A stretch of DNA of 64,000 bases from CAYSCW01 sp964429795 (lineage in GTDB: Bacteria; Acidobacteriota; Aminicenantia; Aminicenantales; Aminicenantaceae), in assembly GCA_964429795.1 (NCBI GenBank), contig CAYSCW010000009.1, forward strand, positions 16,302 through 80,301. Direction: 5' to 3'. Of this stretch, positions 36,449-45,181 are shown piece by piece (position 1 is the first letter of the stretch; each line of letters opens with the position of its first letter). The notes under the pieces were generated by a model. It did no database searches and was not told the DNA's origin. It was given only the letters and a program-made list of their open reading frames with translations. The position numbers were made by a program, and so were the translations under genes.

Positions 36449-36577
36449 GTGAAAAAAGGAATGATGAGTGTCATCACCAAAATTTGGGAATGGTTGTTCA
36501 TTGATTTTGAGAGCTGCGAGCTCTCCATTTCCAGAGGCAGATTAAGCCTTTCCAGACAACCGATTCCCCTCCACTAA
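36449..36577 (+). CDS. Possible second small peptide, 42 aa
   Basis: A GTG frame starts six bases after the stop of the 61-residue peptide and stops directly at the terminator hairpin. The product would have an aromatic, hydrophobic middle (ITKIWEWLFIDFESCELSIS) and a basic tail. In-frame ATGs at 36461 and 36464 are alternatives. The ribosome site is weak, so this is tentative. Confidence 0.35.
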   Translation: MKKGMMSVITKIWEWLFIDFESCELSISRGRLSLSRQPIPLH

Positions 36578-36578
36578 G

Positions 36579-36622
36579 AGGCTGCAGTTTCTTCTCCGAA
36601 AGAAAAACTGCAGCCTTTTTTT
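36579..36622 (+). terminator. Rho-independent terminator of the small-peptide unit
   Basis: Twelve-base perfect arms AGGCTGCAGTTT and AAACTGCAGCCT enclose a 14-base loop and are followed by a run of seven T. The T-run is on the plus strand only, so it ends rightward transcription from the small peptides. Confidence 0.9.
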
Positions 36623-36710
36623 ATCCTCCCCCTATTCCTTAACCCACCATTCGGATAAAAATTTTCCTTCTTGGCGAAATCTCCCCGGTAACTTGCCCGC
36701 CTTTGGCTGA

Positions 36711-37193
36711 CTATTCTTCCTTCTTGATCAAGACCTGCGCCCAAGCAGCGATGGCTTCACTCCGCCCGATCAATCCTATCCCTTCATGGGTCTTGGCTTT
36801 GATACCCAAGTCTTCTTTTTGAACATCAAGAAGAGGACACAAGACATCTTTCATCCGAGAAATATGAGGACACAGCTTTGGCTCTTCGGCGATGATTATT
36901 GAATCAATGTTTAAGATTTTGAACCCTCTCTCCCTGAGTGTGCTCACCACTTCTTTAAGCAGCTTTGTACTCTGCATGTCTTTGTATTTAGGGTCTGAAT
37001 CGGGAAACATCTGCCCGATGTCTTTCTCTCCCATGGCTCCCAAGAGCCCGTCGATGATAGCATGAATCAGGCAATCCCCATCGGAATGTCCGATAAGGCC
37101 TTGGGCAAAGGGAATCTCCGTCCCTCCCAAAATGAGTTTTCTCCCCCTTTTGAGCCGATGTATATCAAAGCCAAGCCCTGCTTTAATCTGCAA
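36711..37193 (-). CDS. ispF: 2-C-methyl-D-erythritol 2,4-cyclodiphosphate synthase
   Basis: A 160-residue IspF, which cyclises CDP-methylerythritol 2-phosphate in the MEP route to isoprenoids. The start region GFDIHRLKRGR holds the zinc Asp and His; GHSDGDCLIHAIIDGLLGAM, DIGQMFPDSDPKY and KTHEGIGLIGRSEAIAAWA are standard. The start codon is TTG at 37193, six bases after a GGAGG that lies inside the end of ispD, so the genes overlap by 11 bases and are coupled. Normal length. Confidence 0.96.
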   Translation of the reverse strand: MQIKAGLGFDIHRLKRGRKLILGGTEIPFAQGLIGHSDGDCLIHAIIDGLLGAMGEKDIGQMFPDSDPKYKDMQSTKLLKEVVSTLRERGFKILNIDSIIIAEEPKLCPHISRMKDVLCPLLDVQKEDLGIKAKTHEGIGLIGRSEAIAAWAQVLIKKEE

Positions 37194-37848
37194 GAAGAGC
37201 CTCCGCTATATGGATATCTTCCGGGCCGGTGATTTTGATATTTTGTGTATCTCCTTCCACAATATACACCTTCTCTCCTATCCGTTCTACCAAGGAGGCT
37301 TCATCCGTCCCGTAAAAACTGTCTTCCTTTGCCTTTCTCAAGGCCCTCTCAAGCGTTGTGTAGAGGAATCCCTGGGGTGTTTGAACCTTGAAAAGAGTCA
37401 ACCTGTCTAACGTCTTCACCACCCTCTCCTCCTCAACCCGTTTGATCGTATCCTCAAGCGAAAGGGCAGGGATGGCCGCACCTTTCTGCTCTGCAGCCTC
37501 GATGACCCTGGAGATCAAATCCTTCCCTACCAGAGGTCTAACTCCATCGTGAACGAGAACGATATCTGCCTGGTCTGGCTGAAGTTGATTGAAACCTGCC
37601 ATCACTGAGTCCTGTCTCTTTTCTCCTCCCCTGACCACTGCCGCCAATTTTTTATAGCGGTTGAGGTACTTTTCTCTAAGCCAATCCTCTCTCACCACCA
37701 GGATGATCTCTGTCACCTTCATATGTTCCTCAAAGGTCTCCAGTGTTCTGTCCAAAATAGGTTTTCCTTTCAGAAGCGCAAACTGTTTGGCGCTGCCAAA
37801 CCGCTTTCCCTCACCAGCCGCAACGATAATGGCGGAAACCTTCTTCAT
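37183..37848 (-). CDS. ispD: 2-C-methyl-D-erythritol 4-phosphate cytidylyltransferase
   Basis: A 221-residue nucleotidyltransferase, the CTP-using step of the MEP pathway. Motif IIVAAGEGKRFG binds CTP; KGKPILDRTLETFEEH, VLVHDGVRPLV and VQTPQGFLYTTLERALRKA follow. It overlaps the stop of the upstream PIN/TRAM gene (ATGA) and the start of ispF. The order radA - PIN/TRAM - ispD - ispF is widely kept in bacteria, which supports the assignments. Confidence 0.96.
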   Translation of the reverse strand: MKKVSAIIVAAGEGKRFGSAKQFALLKGKPILDRTLETFEEHMKVTEIILVVREDWLREKYLNRYKKLAAVVRGGEKRQDSVMAGFNQLQPDQADIVLVHDGVRPLVGKDLISRVIEAAEQKGAAIPALSLEDTIKRVEEERVVKTLDRLTLFKVQTPQGFLYTTLERALRKAKEDSFYGTDEASLVERIGEKVYIVEGDTQNIKITGPEDIHIAEALLAD

Positions 37849-38834
37849 TTCGATTCCTCGTTGTAGCGTCCGAATATCATCTTGCCCACGGTGGTCTGGA
37901 GCACAGAGGTGACGGTGATGTCGATATTCCGGCCGATCATCTTCCTCGAGTTATCCACCACCACCATGGTTCCGTCGTCCAAGTAGGCCACTCCTTGATC
38001 CTTTTCCTTGCCTTCTTTGAGGATAAAAACTCTCATGGTCTCTCCTGGAAGCACCACGGGCTTCAAGGCGCTGGCCAGCTCGTTGATGTTGAGCACAGTA
38101 ATGCCCTGGAGCTGGGCAACCTTGTTGAGGTTGAAATCGTTGGTGATGATCTTCCCATCCAGATGCTTGGCCAGTTCAATCAGTTTGGAATCCACATCCC
38201 TGGTTTCGGGAAAATCCATCTCAGAGATAACGGTAGAGACTCGAGAGGACTTCTGAAGACGGTCCAGGACCTCTAATCCCCTTCTTCCTCTCTGTCTTTT
38301 CATGCCATCGGCGGAATCCGCCACCAGCTGGAGTTCTTTAAGGATAAATTGAGGGATCACAAGGGTACCTTCCACGAAGGCTGTATCGCAGATATCTGCG
38401 ATGCGGCCATCGATGATAACGCTTGTATCGAGGATCTTGTAGCTTCGTCCCACACTTTTCTCTCTAAAAAAACGAAAGAGGTAGGCTGGATCCAGCCATT
38501 CGAACTTCTGGGTTCCCACCAGAAACCCGATGTAAGGCATGATGATGAGAAAAAAGATCCTGATGAAGTAGGTGGTGGAGTTGTCTCGAGCCACAGCTTG
38601 ATAAATGGAACCAAGCCCCCAACCCAAGAGAACTCCGGCAAAGGTGCCCACCGTTGAGCTCCAGATGATTTTAAACTCGCTTTTCCTGATTCTGGTTTCA
38701 AGGTAGGTGATGATGGCGCTCAACAGAAAGCCGAGGATAGCTCCTTGATAGCGCGACAGATTAAAGGGAGGGAAAAAATAGCCCGTCGCCGTTATTAAGG
38801 CAACAACGATGATACGAAAAATATGCATGCCCAT
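37845..38834 (-). CDS. PIN and TRAM domain membrane protein (YacL-like)
   Basis: A 329-residue protein with about four membrane helices in the first 110 residues (IIVVALITATGYFFPPF, GAILGFLLSAIITYLETRI, TVGTFAGVLLGWGLGSIY, IFFLIIMPYIGFLVGTQ). A PIN nuclease domain follows (KILDTSVIIDGRIADICDTA, later acidic residues in TRDVDSKLIELAKHL and IITNDFNLNKVAQLQGI), then a TRAM domain (VLPGETMRVFILKEGKEKDQ). The PIN acidic residues are intact. The Bacillus homologue is YacL, of uncertain RNA-related role. It is 12 bases after radA. Confidence 0.9.
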   Translation of the reverse strand: MGMHIFRIIVVALITATGYFFPPFNLSRYQGAILGFLLSAIITYLETRIRKSEFKIIWSSTVGTFAGVLLGWGLGSIYQAVARDNSTTYFIRIFFLIIMPYIGFLVGTQKFEWLDPAYLFRFFREKSVGRSYKILDTSVIIDGRIADICDTAFVEGTLVIPQFILKELQLVADSADGMKRQRGRRGLEVLDRLQKSSRVSTVISEMDFPETRDVDSKLIELAKHLDGKIITNDFNLNKVAQLQGITVLNINELASALKPVVLPGETMRVFILKEGKEKDQGVAYLDDGTMVVVDNSRKMIGRNIDITVTSVLQTTVGKMIFGRYNEESK

Positions 38835-38846
38835 AATGACATTTCC

Positions 38847-40202
38847 TCAAAATATGATTCTCAAGGCCTCTCTGATATTATTGACTCCAATCAGTTCTAG
38901 AGAGAGTCTCTCTTCCTTCTCCAAGTGAGTCAGATTCCCCTTGGGAAGGATGACTCTTTTAAAACCCAGAGAGTGGGCTTCTTTAAGCCTTGCAAGGGGC
39001 TGGCTGACTGAGCGAATTTCTCCACTCAAGCCGACCTCTCCGAAGACCGAAATGTCGGCGGGAATTGGTTTATTCTTGATACAGGAAACCACGGCCAAGA
39101 TGACGCCTAAATCTGTGGCCGGCTCGTCAACCGCCAAGCCTCCGGCCACATTGAGATAAATGTCCTCTCCGGCAAAGCTAAGGCCTAGCCTTCTCTCCAC
39201 AATCGCCAGCAGCATAGAAGCTCGAAAATGATCGAGGCCAATGGTCATTCTTCGCGGATTCCCGCTGAATAAGGTGGGGGAGACAAGAGCCTGTATTTCA
39301 GCCAGCAAAGGTCGCGATCCTTTGATAGTGCAGACCACAACACTTCCCGCCTCATCGATCGGTCTTTCTTTTAAGAAGAAGGAAGAAGGATTAGGAATGA
39401 CTTCGAGGCCATGGCCACCCATCTCAAAAATGGCCAGCTCTGAAACTGGGCCAAACCTGTTCTTCAGAGCCCGCAGCACGCGATAAGCATGATCCCGTTC
39501 GCCCTCAAAATAGAGGACCACATCCACCATGTGCTCCAATGATTTCGGGCCGGCCAGAGATCCTTCTTTGGTGATATGACCGATAAGGAAAGAGGAGACA
39601 TCATTCCTCTTGGCAAAGCGAAACACCTGATTGGCCACCTCCCGCACTTGACTGATGGTCCCGGGGCTTGAAGAAAGCTTGGAAGAGAAAACCGCCTGAA
39701 TGGAATCCAAAACAAAGATTTGAGGCGATAATTTTTCGGCTTGAGCGATGATTCTCTCCAGGTTGTTCTCGGCCAGGAGGTAGAGCTTCCCGTTGCCCAG
39801 GCCGAGCCTTTCACCCCGAATCTTGATTTGCTCCAGAGATTCCTCCCCTGAAACATAGAAGACTTTCTCTCCCTGAGCCGAAAAATCACGGCTTAGCTGA
39901 AGCAGGAGTGTGGACTTTCCGATTCCAGGCTCACCCCCGATCAGCACCAAAGATCCCAGAACAACGCCCCCGCCAAAGACTCTGTTCAACTCCTCAAGTT
40001 GTGTCTTGAATCTCTCCCTTTTTGTCTCTTTGATCTCTTCATAGAGAAGGGGCTTTGAGGGAGGAAAGGCTATCTCGGCACTTACCTCTTCCTCGACTTC
40101 TTCGATCAAAGTGTTCCACTCCCCACAGCTAGGACACCTCCCCATCCATTTGGGGGAATTAAATCCACAGTTCTGACAGATAAAAGCGGTCTTTTGCTTC
40201 AT
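38847..40202 (-). CDS. radA: DNA repair protein RadA (Sms)
   Basis: A 451-residue RecA-like protein acting in recombination branch migration. An N-terminal C4 zinc finger (CQNCGFNSPKWMGRCPSCGE), Walker A GGEPGIGKSTLLLQ, the RadA-specific KNRFG motif (LKNRFGPVSELAIFEMG) and a C-terminal Lon-like domain (YLNVAGGLAVDEPATDLGV) are all present. Length is normal. Its ATG overlaps the stop of the upstream MCE gene by four bases. Confidence 0.97.
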   Translation of the reverse strand: MKQKTAFICQNCGFNSPKWMGRCPSCGEWNTLIEEVEEEVSAEIAFPPSKPLLYEEIKETKRERFKTQLEELNRVFGGGVVLGSLVLIGGEPGIGKSTLLLQLSRDFSAQGEKVFYVSGEESLEQIKIRGERLGLGNGKLYLLAENNLERIIAQAEKLSPQIFVLDSIQAVFSSKLSSSPGTISQVREVANQVFRFAKRNDVSSFLIGHITKEGSLAGPKSLEHMVDVVLYFEGERDHAYRVLRALKNRFGPVSELAIFEMGGHGLEVIPNPSSFFLKERPIDEAGSVVVCTIKGSRPLLAEIQALVSPTLFSGNPRRMTIGLDHFRASMLLAIVERRLGLSFAGEDIYLNVAGGLAVDEPATDLGVILAVVSCIKNKPIPADISVFGEVGLSGEIRSVSQPLARLKEAHSLGFKRVILPKGNLTHLEKEERLSLELIGVNNIREALRIIF

Positions 40203-41509
40203 TGAAGGCCTAACCCAAATCCAAAGAAGAGCTCCCTCTTGGATGCTAAAGTGAAATCATCTATTCCCAAGAGGAGGTACAGATATTTGGAAACAGCATA
40301 TCTTGTCCACAATCTCAATTGGGGCCGCGGGCTGCGGTTAAAATCAAATCCCTCAAAAGAAACCAGCAACCGATCCTGAAGAGCATAGACATCCACACCG
40401 GCTCCAACATTGGATTCCATAATACCAGCTCTGGGGGAGAACGCCCCCCACCGTATACCCGCCTGCACTGAGTAGACAAATCGCTCCAGCCACGGATCCC
40501 GAATGACCTGCCCCATGAGAAACTTATCCGAGGCCGGCCATAGTCGGAAAGAGAGCGTGGGTTTCATCAATTGACTCTCGCCGTAATAATCGACCCTCAA
40601 CCCCAGAGAGAACCGTAATTCAGAGAAGGGATGGATGACCCTCTGCATTTCGCCCACTGTCTCCTGTGCATCTTCATAAAGATCTGGCTGCTGAATCAGC
40701 TTCCCCAGGGTTCCTTCTCCCTTGTTGATTCTCTCCAATGACTCGTTCAACAGCTTCAAAGATTCCCCTGTCTTACGAATCAACTCTTTTATGCTTTTCA
40801 TGTTTATTTTAATTTCCTCTCTATTTTCCTGGACTGTATCCTTGAGGAGCATGATCAGCTCATCCAGATTATGAGCAACTTCCTCCACCCTCTCATCGAA
40901 CTTCTGGATGGCCTGGGAGGGCATATTCAGGCTGCGGTTGATCTCGTCCTTGTTCTCTCCTAAAATATCCCTCAGATCTGTGGTTAAGGCTGATAGATTC
41001 TCCAAGGTCCCACGAAAGTTCGCTCTAGCCTCCTCGCTGCCGATCAGCCCTCTAATACCCTTTCCCGCCTCCTTGACTTCCTCGCCAATAGAAAGCAACA
41101 AAGTGCCGATCTGGTCAAAGCTGACCGGGGGGAGACCTTCGATGGTCTCCTGCGGTTGGTAATACTGCTGGCTTTCTCCAGGTAAGATCTCAACGTATTT
41201 CTCTCCCAACAGTCCCAACGCTGCCAGGGTGGCCTTTGATCCTAAAGGGACCTTGACTTCGGGATTGAGAGTCATCTCCACTTGGGCTCGGTTTCTCTCC
41301 AGCCGAATGTCCTTCACATACCCCGCCTTAACACCAGCCATCCTCACCACGGCACGCTTCTCCAAACCAGCCACTGAATCAAAGCTGACAAAGAGGGAAT
41401 ATCCTTTCTTTTGGAAAAACACACTCAGGTCTCCAACGATGAAGATGAAAAGGGCTAGTATGACCAGAGCTATGGCGATGAACATGCCGATTTTAAATTC
41501 CCGCTTCAT
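40199..41509 (-). CDS. MlaD-like MCE protein with a C-terminal barrel-like domain
   Basis: The start at 41509 is preferred (GAGGAG six bases before); an earlier frame begins at 41563. One membrane helix (about residues 8-30) anchors the protein, then one MCE domain (SLFVSFDSVAGLEKRAVVRM to AALGLLGEKYVEILPGESQQ). A long helical, charged region follows (about 120-275). The final 130 residues are beta-rich (LRFSLGLRVDYYGESQ, VYSVQAGIRWGAFSPRAG, GAGVDVYALQDRLLVSFEG) and end in LFFGFGLGLQ, which looks like outer membrane barrel strands. Family MlaD proteins bind lipids in phospholipid transport. The extra domain suggests a one-chain bridge between membranes. Confidence 0.85.
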   Translation of the reverse strand: MKREFKIGMFIAIALVILALFIFIVGDLSVFFQKKGYSLFVSFDSVAGLEKRAVVRMAGVKAGYVKDIRLERNRAQVEMTLNPEVKVPLGSKATLAALGLLGEKYVEILPGESQQYYQPQETIEGLPPVSFDQIGTLLLSIGEEVKEAGKGIRGLIGSEEARANFRGTLENLSALTTDLRDILGENKDEINRSLNMPSQAIQKFDERVEEVAHNLDELIMLLKDTVQENREEIKINMKSIKELIRKTGESLKLLNESLERINKGEGTLGKLIQQPDLYEDAQETVGEMQRVIHPFSELRFSLGLRVDYYGESQLMKPTLSFRLWPASDKFLMGQVIRDPWLERFVYSVQAGIRWGAFSPRAGIMESNVGAGVDVYALQDRLLVSFEGFDFNRSPRPQLRLWTRYAVSKYLYLLLGIDDFTLASKRELFFGFGLGLQ

Positions 41510-41556
41510 CAACATCTCCTCGTCAACAAAACACTCTTTTCTTTTACCACGTTCCT

Positions 41557-42306
41557 CTACCAATTGACAATAGGCCCCGCGGCACGGCCGTGGATGAACT
41601 GCTGGATCACTGGATTTTGGGCCTTCCTGATCTCTTCGGGGGTTCCGATCTCGATGATTCGTCCCTCATAGAGCATAGCAATCCTGTCGGCAACCTTGTA
41701 AGAGCTCTTCATATCATGAGTGATGGTCACCGAGGTCACCCCCAGCTCCTTCTTCATCATGTTGATCAAGTCGTTAATGGCATCGGCCCGGATGGGATCA
41801 ATTCCTGTGGAAGGCTCGTCATAAAGGATGATTTCTGGGTTATAGGCAATCGCCCGGGCCAATCCGACTCTTTTCTTCATCCCCCCGCTGAGTTCATGGG
41901 GCATGAGGCTCTCCACTCCTCGAAGGCCCACTTTGGCCAGGCTCTCCTTGACCAATTCATTGATTTTCTGAGGGGGAAAATTCATGTACCTCTCTAGGCC
42001 AAACCCAACATTCTGGGCCACAGTCATGGAGTCGAAAAGGGCTGAGCTCTGAAAAAGCATCCCAAACTTACGGGTCACCTTGTGAAGCTCAGCCTCTCTG
42101 AGTCGGGTTATCTCCACTCCATCAATATAGATTTCCCCTCGATCAGGCTTAATCAGTCCGATGAGATGTTTGATTAAAACACTCTTTCCTGAACCACTCT
42201 GGCCGATAATGACCATCGTCTCCCCGCGTTCGATCTCCAGGTTCACGCCACGCAACACTTTGTTGGATCCAAAAGATTTGTGAAGGTCAACGATATGAAT
42301 CATCAT
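41557..42306 (-). CDS. mlaF: Phospholipid transporter ATPase, MlaF-like
   Basis: A 249-residue ABC ATPase of the Mla lipid transporter. Walker A is IIGQSGSGKSVLIKHLIGL, signature LSGGMKKRVGLARAIAYNPE, Walker B IILYDEPSTGIDP, H-loop VTITHDM. The GGMKKR signature is typical of MlaF/Ttg2A proteins. It lies between mlaE and the MCE gene, with a four-base overlap with mlaE. The three proteins together should move phospholipid between the membranes. Direction of transport cannot be told. Confidence 0.94.
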   Translation of the reverse strand: MMIHIVDLHKSFGSNKVLRGVNLEIERGETMVIIGQSGSGKSVLIKHLIGLIKPDRGEIYIDGVEITRLREAELHKVTRKFGMLFQSSALFDSMTVAQNVGFGLERYMNFPPQKINELVKESLAKVGLRGVESLMPHELSGGMKKRVGLARAIAYNPEIILYDEPSTGIDPIRADAINDLINMMKKELGVTSVTITHDMKSSYKVADRIAMLYEGRIIEIGTPEEIRKAQNPVIQQFIHGRAAGPIVNW

Positions 42307-43088
42307 TTTAAGGTTGCCGGAAGGGCCTTGCTGAGAAAAAAATTGACGATCAAGATACTGATGCTGGAGAGAACTACAGTCCGGGTGGTTGCCCGGCCTA
42401 CCCCTTCTGCTCCACCCTCAGCCCTCAATCCTTGCCAGCAGCCGACAATGGCGATGATAACTCCGAAAACCGCCGATTTGACGAGGCCACTGACTACATC
42501 CCAAAGTTCGAGATAGAGAAGGGTATTCTTGAGATAGACAATCCTGTTGACTCCCATGATAAACACATTATAGATAAAGCCTGCAGCGATTCCGATGATA
42601 TCTCCATAGAGAGTCAGCAAAGGAAGCATGATAAAACAAGCCATAATCCTGGGGACAACCAGATACTTGTTAGGATCAGCGCCCAGGGTAAAGAGAGCAT
42701 CGACCTGCTCGGTAATCTTCATGGTTCCAATCTCAGCAGCCATGGCTGACCCGACTCTTCCTGAAACCATCAGCCCTACTAGTATGGGGATGAGTTCTTT
42801 GGAGAGACCGAGGGAAATTATAGGCCCTCCAAAAGCCTCTGATCCTGGCCCCACATACCGGTGAAAACCGATGTAGGTCTGGAGTCCGAACACAAGCCCA
42901 CCAAAGGCGGCGGTCAAAGAGACCACAGGGAATGAACGTACCCCTACCTCTTCCATTTGCTGGAGGAAAATCTTCTTTTCCCATGGCTTCCGAAAAATAT
43001 TCTTAAAGCTTCTCAGGGTCAGGAGTCCCAGCTCTCCCAGCTGCTGGAAAAAAAGATACAGAAGAGAAGACCTTTCTCGATGGAACAT
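42303..43088 (-). CDS. mlaE: Phospholipid transporter permease, MlaE-like
   Basis: A permease of about 261 residues of the MlaE family with about five hydrophobic helices. Conserved stretches: VVSLTAAFGGLVFGLQTYIG, GLMVSGRVGSAMAAEIGTMK, ITEQVDALFTLGADPNKYLV, PRIMACFIMLPLLTLYGDI. The longer frame starts at a TTG (43124) inside dnaB, so the ATG at 43088 just after the dnaB stop is chosen, although no Shine-Dalgarno is close. It belongs to one transcript with mlaF and the MCE gene. Confidence 0.94.
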   Translation of the reverse strand: MFHRERSSLLYLFFQQLGELGLLTLRSFKNIFRKPWEKKIFLQQMEEVGVRSFPVVSLTAAFGGLVFGLQTYIGFHRYVGPGSEAFGGPIISLGLSKELIPILVGLMVSGRVGSAMAAEIGTMKITEQVDALFTLGADPNKYLVVPRIMACFIMLPLLTLYGDIIGIAAGFIYNVFIMGVNRIVYLKNTLLYLELWDVVSGLVKSAVFGVIIAIVGCWQGLRAEGGAEGVGRATTRTVVLSSISILIVNFFLSKALPATLK

Positions 43089-43089
43089 T

Positions 43090-44445
43090 TTAGGCTTCAA
43101 AAGAGCGGTACTCCATATCTGCAAAACGTGCGTACTCTCTGATGAAGGCCAGGCCGATCCTGCCAGTGGGGCCGTTTCTCTGTTTGGCTACGTTAATTTC
43201 AGCAATCCCTCTCAAAGATTCATCTTGAGGGCGATAAAGCTCTTTTCGATAGATGAAGATGACCACATCGGCATCCTGCTCTATGGCCCCTGATTCTCTC
43301 AAATCCGAAAGTTGCGGGATGGGCTCTCGCCGCCCTTTCTCCGGAGCCCGGCTAAGCTGGGAGATCCCCACCACCGGAATCTGTAGTTCCTTGGATAGCT
43401 CCTTTAATGAGCGGGAGACGTAGGACATCTCTTGTGTCCTGTTTTCAAAACGTCCCCCCGCACGCATTAGTTGTATATAATCGACAAAGAGCAAATCGAG
43501 GCTCTGTTCCATCTTGAGCCTTCTTGCCTTGGCTTTCATCTCCATCACGGTCAAAGCGGCAGACTCATCTAAGAAGATCTTTGCTCGCGAGAGGGATTCA
43601 GCACTCAGTTTGAGCCTCTCGAATTCTCTGTCCCCGATAAAACCTGTTCTCACCTTTTTTATGTCCAACTGGGCCTCGGCACAGAGAAGCCGGATCACAA
43701 TCTGTTCTTTGGCCATCTCCATAGAGAAAAAGCCCACAGAAAAGTCGGTCTTCACTCCCACATAATGAGATATGTTCAGGCCCAGAGCCGTCTTTCCCAT
43801 AGAAGGACGAGCAGCGATAACGACAAACTCGGAATTGTGGAAACCAGAAGTTAAACTGTCCAAGTCACGAAACCCAGTAGGAATTCCAGTGACCGCTTCT
43901 TTCCGATCATGAAGAGCCCGAATCATCTCCAAAGCGGGCTCTGTCAGCATTCCCACCTTGACAAATCCAGGCTTTATCCTCTGTTCCGCCACCTCTATGA
44001 TGGCTGCCTGAGCTTCATCAAGAAGTTGATCGGCATCCTCTTTTTGTTCGTAACTGGAGGAAATAATTTTTGCTGAAGAAAGGATCAAGCGCCGGAGGAG
44101 GGACTTCTCTTTAATGATCTGGGCATGATATTCTATGTTTAAGCTTTTGGGCACCCCATCCATAAGGGAAGACAGATATGCGGCACCTCCCACTTCCTCA
44201 AGGGTCCCGGCCCTCTGTAGCTCTTCGCTCAAAGAGAGCAAATCCACAGGTATGCCTTTATCCACAAGAGTGATGATCTTCTCAAGGATCTTCCGGTTAG
44301 CCTCTTTATAGAAATCCTGAGGCGCAATGATGGAAAGAACCACATTGAGATTTCTATCATTAACCAGAATCCCGCCCAGAACTGTTTTTTCTGCCTCCGG
44401 GCTATGAGGAGGCGTCTTCTTGAGAAACATCAAATCGAGTTCCAT
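43090..44445 (-). CDS. dnaB: Replicative DNA helicase
   Basis: A 451-residue hexameric helicase acting at the replication fork. The N-terminal domain (PPHSPEAEKTVLGGILVNDR) is followed by the RecA-like ATPase with Walker A ARPSMGKTALGLNI, DnaB motifs DLLFVDYIQLMRAGGR and ISQLSRAPEKGRREPIPQLS, and an arginine finger region SGAIEQDADVVIFIYRKE. No intein is present. The gene order dnaB after rplI is common in bacteria. GGAAGGG precedes the ATG. Confidence 0.97.
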   Translation of the reverse strand: MELDLMFLKKTPPHSPEAEKTVLGGILVNDRNLNVVLSIIAPQDFYKEANRKILEKIITLVDKGIPVDLLSLSEELQRAGTLEEVGGAAYLSSLMDGVPKSLNIEYHAQIIKEKSLLRRLILSSAKIISSSYEQKEDADQLLDEAQAAIIEVAEQRIKPGFVKVGMLTEPALEMIRALHDRKEAVTGIPTGFRDLDSLTSGFHNSEFVVIAARPSMGKTALGLNISHYVGVKTDFSVGFFSMEMAKEQIVIRLLCAEAQLDIKKVRTGFIGDREFERLKLSAESLSRAKIFLDESAALTVMEMKAKARRLKMEQSLDLLFVDYIQLMRAGGRFENRTQEMSYVSRSLKELSKELQIPVVGISQLSRAPEKGRREPIPQLSDLRESGAIEQDADVVIFIYRKELYRPQDESLRGIAEINVAKQRNGPTGRIGLAFIREYARFADMEYRSFEA

Positions 44446-44478
44446 GTTCCCTTCCTATATCCAAAAAATAGATTCGAC

Positions 44479-45153
44479 CTATTTTGGCTTTTCTTCGCCC
44501 CTCTCTATCTTTTCTTCCTCGGTTTCCTTTTCCTCTTTTTTCCTCTTCTTCTTTTTCTCGACTTTGACCTCTTCAATTACCTGCGGCCTTTCCTCCTCTT
44601 TTCTCTCAGCACTCTCCTCTGGTTCCTCTCCAGCAACTTTTTCTCCCTTCTCCTCTGCAAGCTCCTTCTTCTCCTCCACAGGAGGGGCTTTTTTCTCTTT
44701 GGCGGAATCTTCTTCGCTGAGGACTTCTATCTTCACCTCTGCCTTTTCATCATGAAAGACTTTGATGGGGACAGTGTAATTACCCAATCTTTTGATTGGT
44801 TCTTCTAGCAGAATCTTCTTCTTGTCAACCTCCATCCCTCTCTCAGCCAAGACCTCTCTAATGTCTGCAGCGCTCACTGAGCCAAAAATAACATCTTTTT
44901 CCGCTGTTTTTCTGACGAAGGTCAATCGCGTCTGGTTAAGTTTTTCGATAATCGTCTGATGTGATATCCTCTCCAGTTCGTATTTTTTTCTCAACGCCTG
45001 CTGTTCCATCTCTATCATTTTCATGTTGGAGGGCGTAACCTGAAGAGCCAGTCTTTTTGGAATGAGATAATTCCTCCCGTATCCTGCTGCAATGTCGACT
45101 ATGTCGCCCTTTTTCCCTAAATTCTCGATGTTTTCTCTCAGAATAACTCTCAT
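44479..45153 (-). CDS. rplI: Ribosomal protein L9 with a long charged C-terminal tail
   Basis: Residues 1-150 are a normal bL9: N-terminal RVILRENIENLGKKGDIVDI, AAGYGRNYLIPKRLALQVT, a long central helix, and the C-terminal domain (DVIFGSVSAADIREVLAERG). L9 binds 23S rRNA at the L1 stalk base. About 75 extra residues follow, almost all Glu, Lys, Arg, Pro and Ala in alternating charged runs (for example VEKKKKRKKEEKETEEEKIE), much longer than the usual length of about 150. GGAGAAGG precedes the ATG. The tail's role is unknown. Confidence 0.96.
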   Translation of the reverse strand: MRVILRENIENLGKKGDIVDIAAGYGRNYLIPKRLALQVTPSNMKMIEMEQQALRKKYELERISHQTIIEKLNQTRLTFVRKTAEKDVIFGSVSAADIREVLAERGMEVDKKKILLEEPIKRLGNYTVPIKVFHDEKAEVKIEVLSEEDSAKEKKAPPVEEKKELAEEKGEKVAGEEPEESAERKEEERPQVIEEVKVEKKKKRKKEEKETEEEKIERGEEKPK

Positions 45154-45181
45154 CTTCCTTCTCCGCTCGGAGACAAAAATC

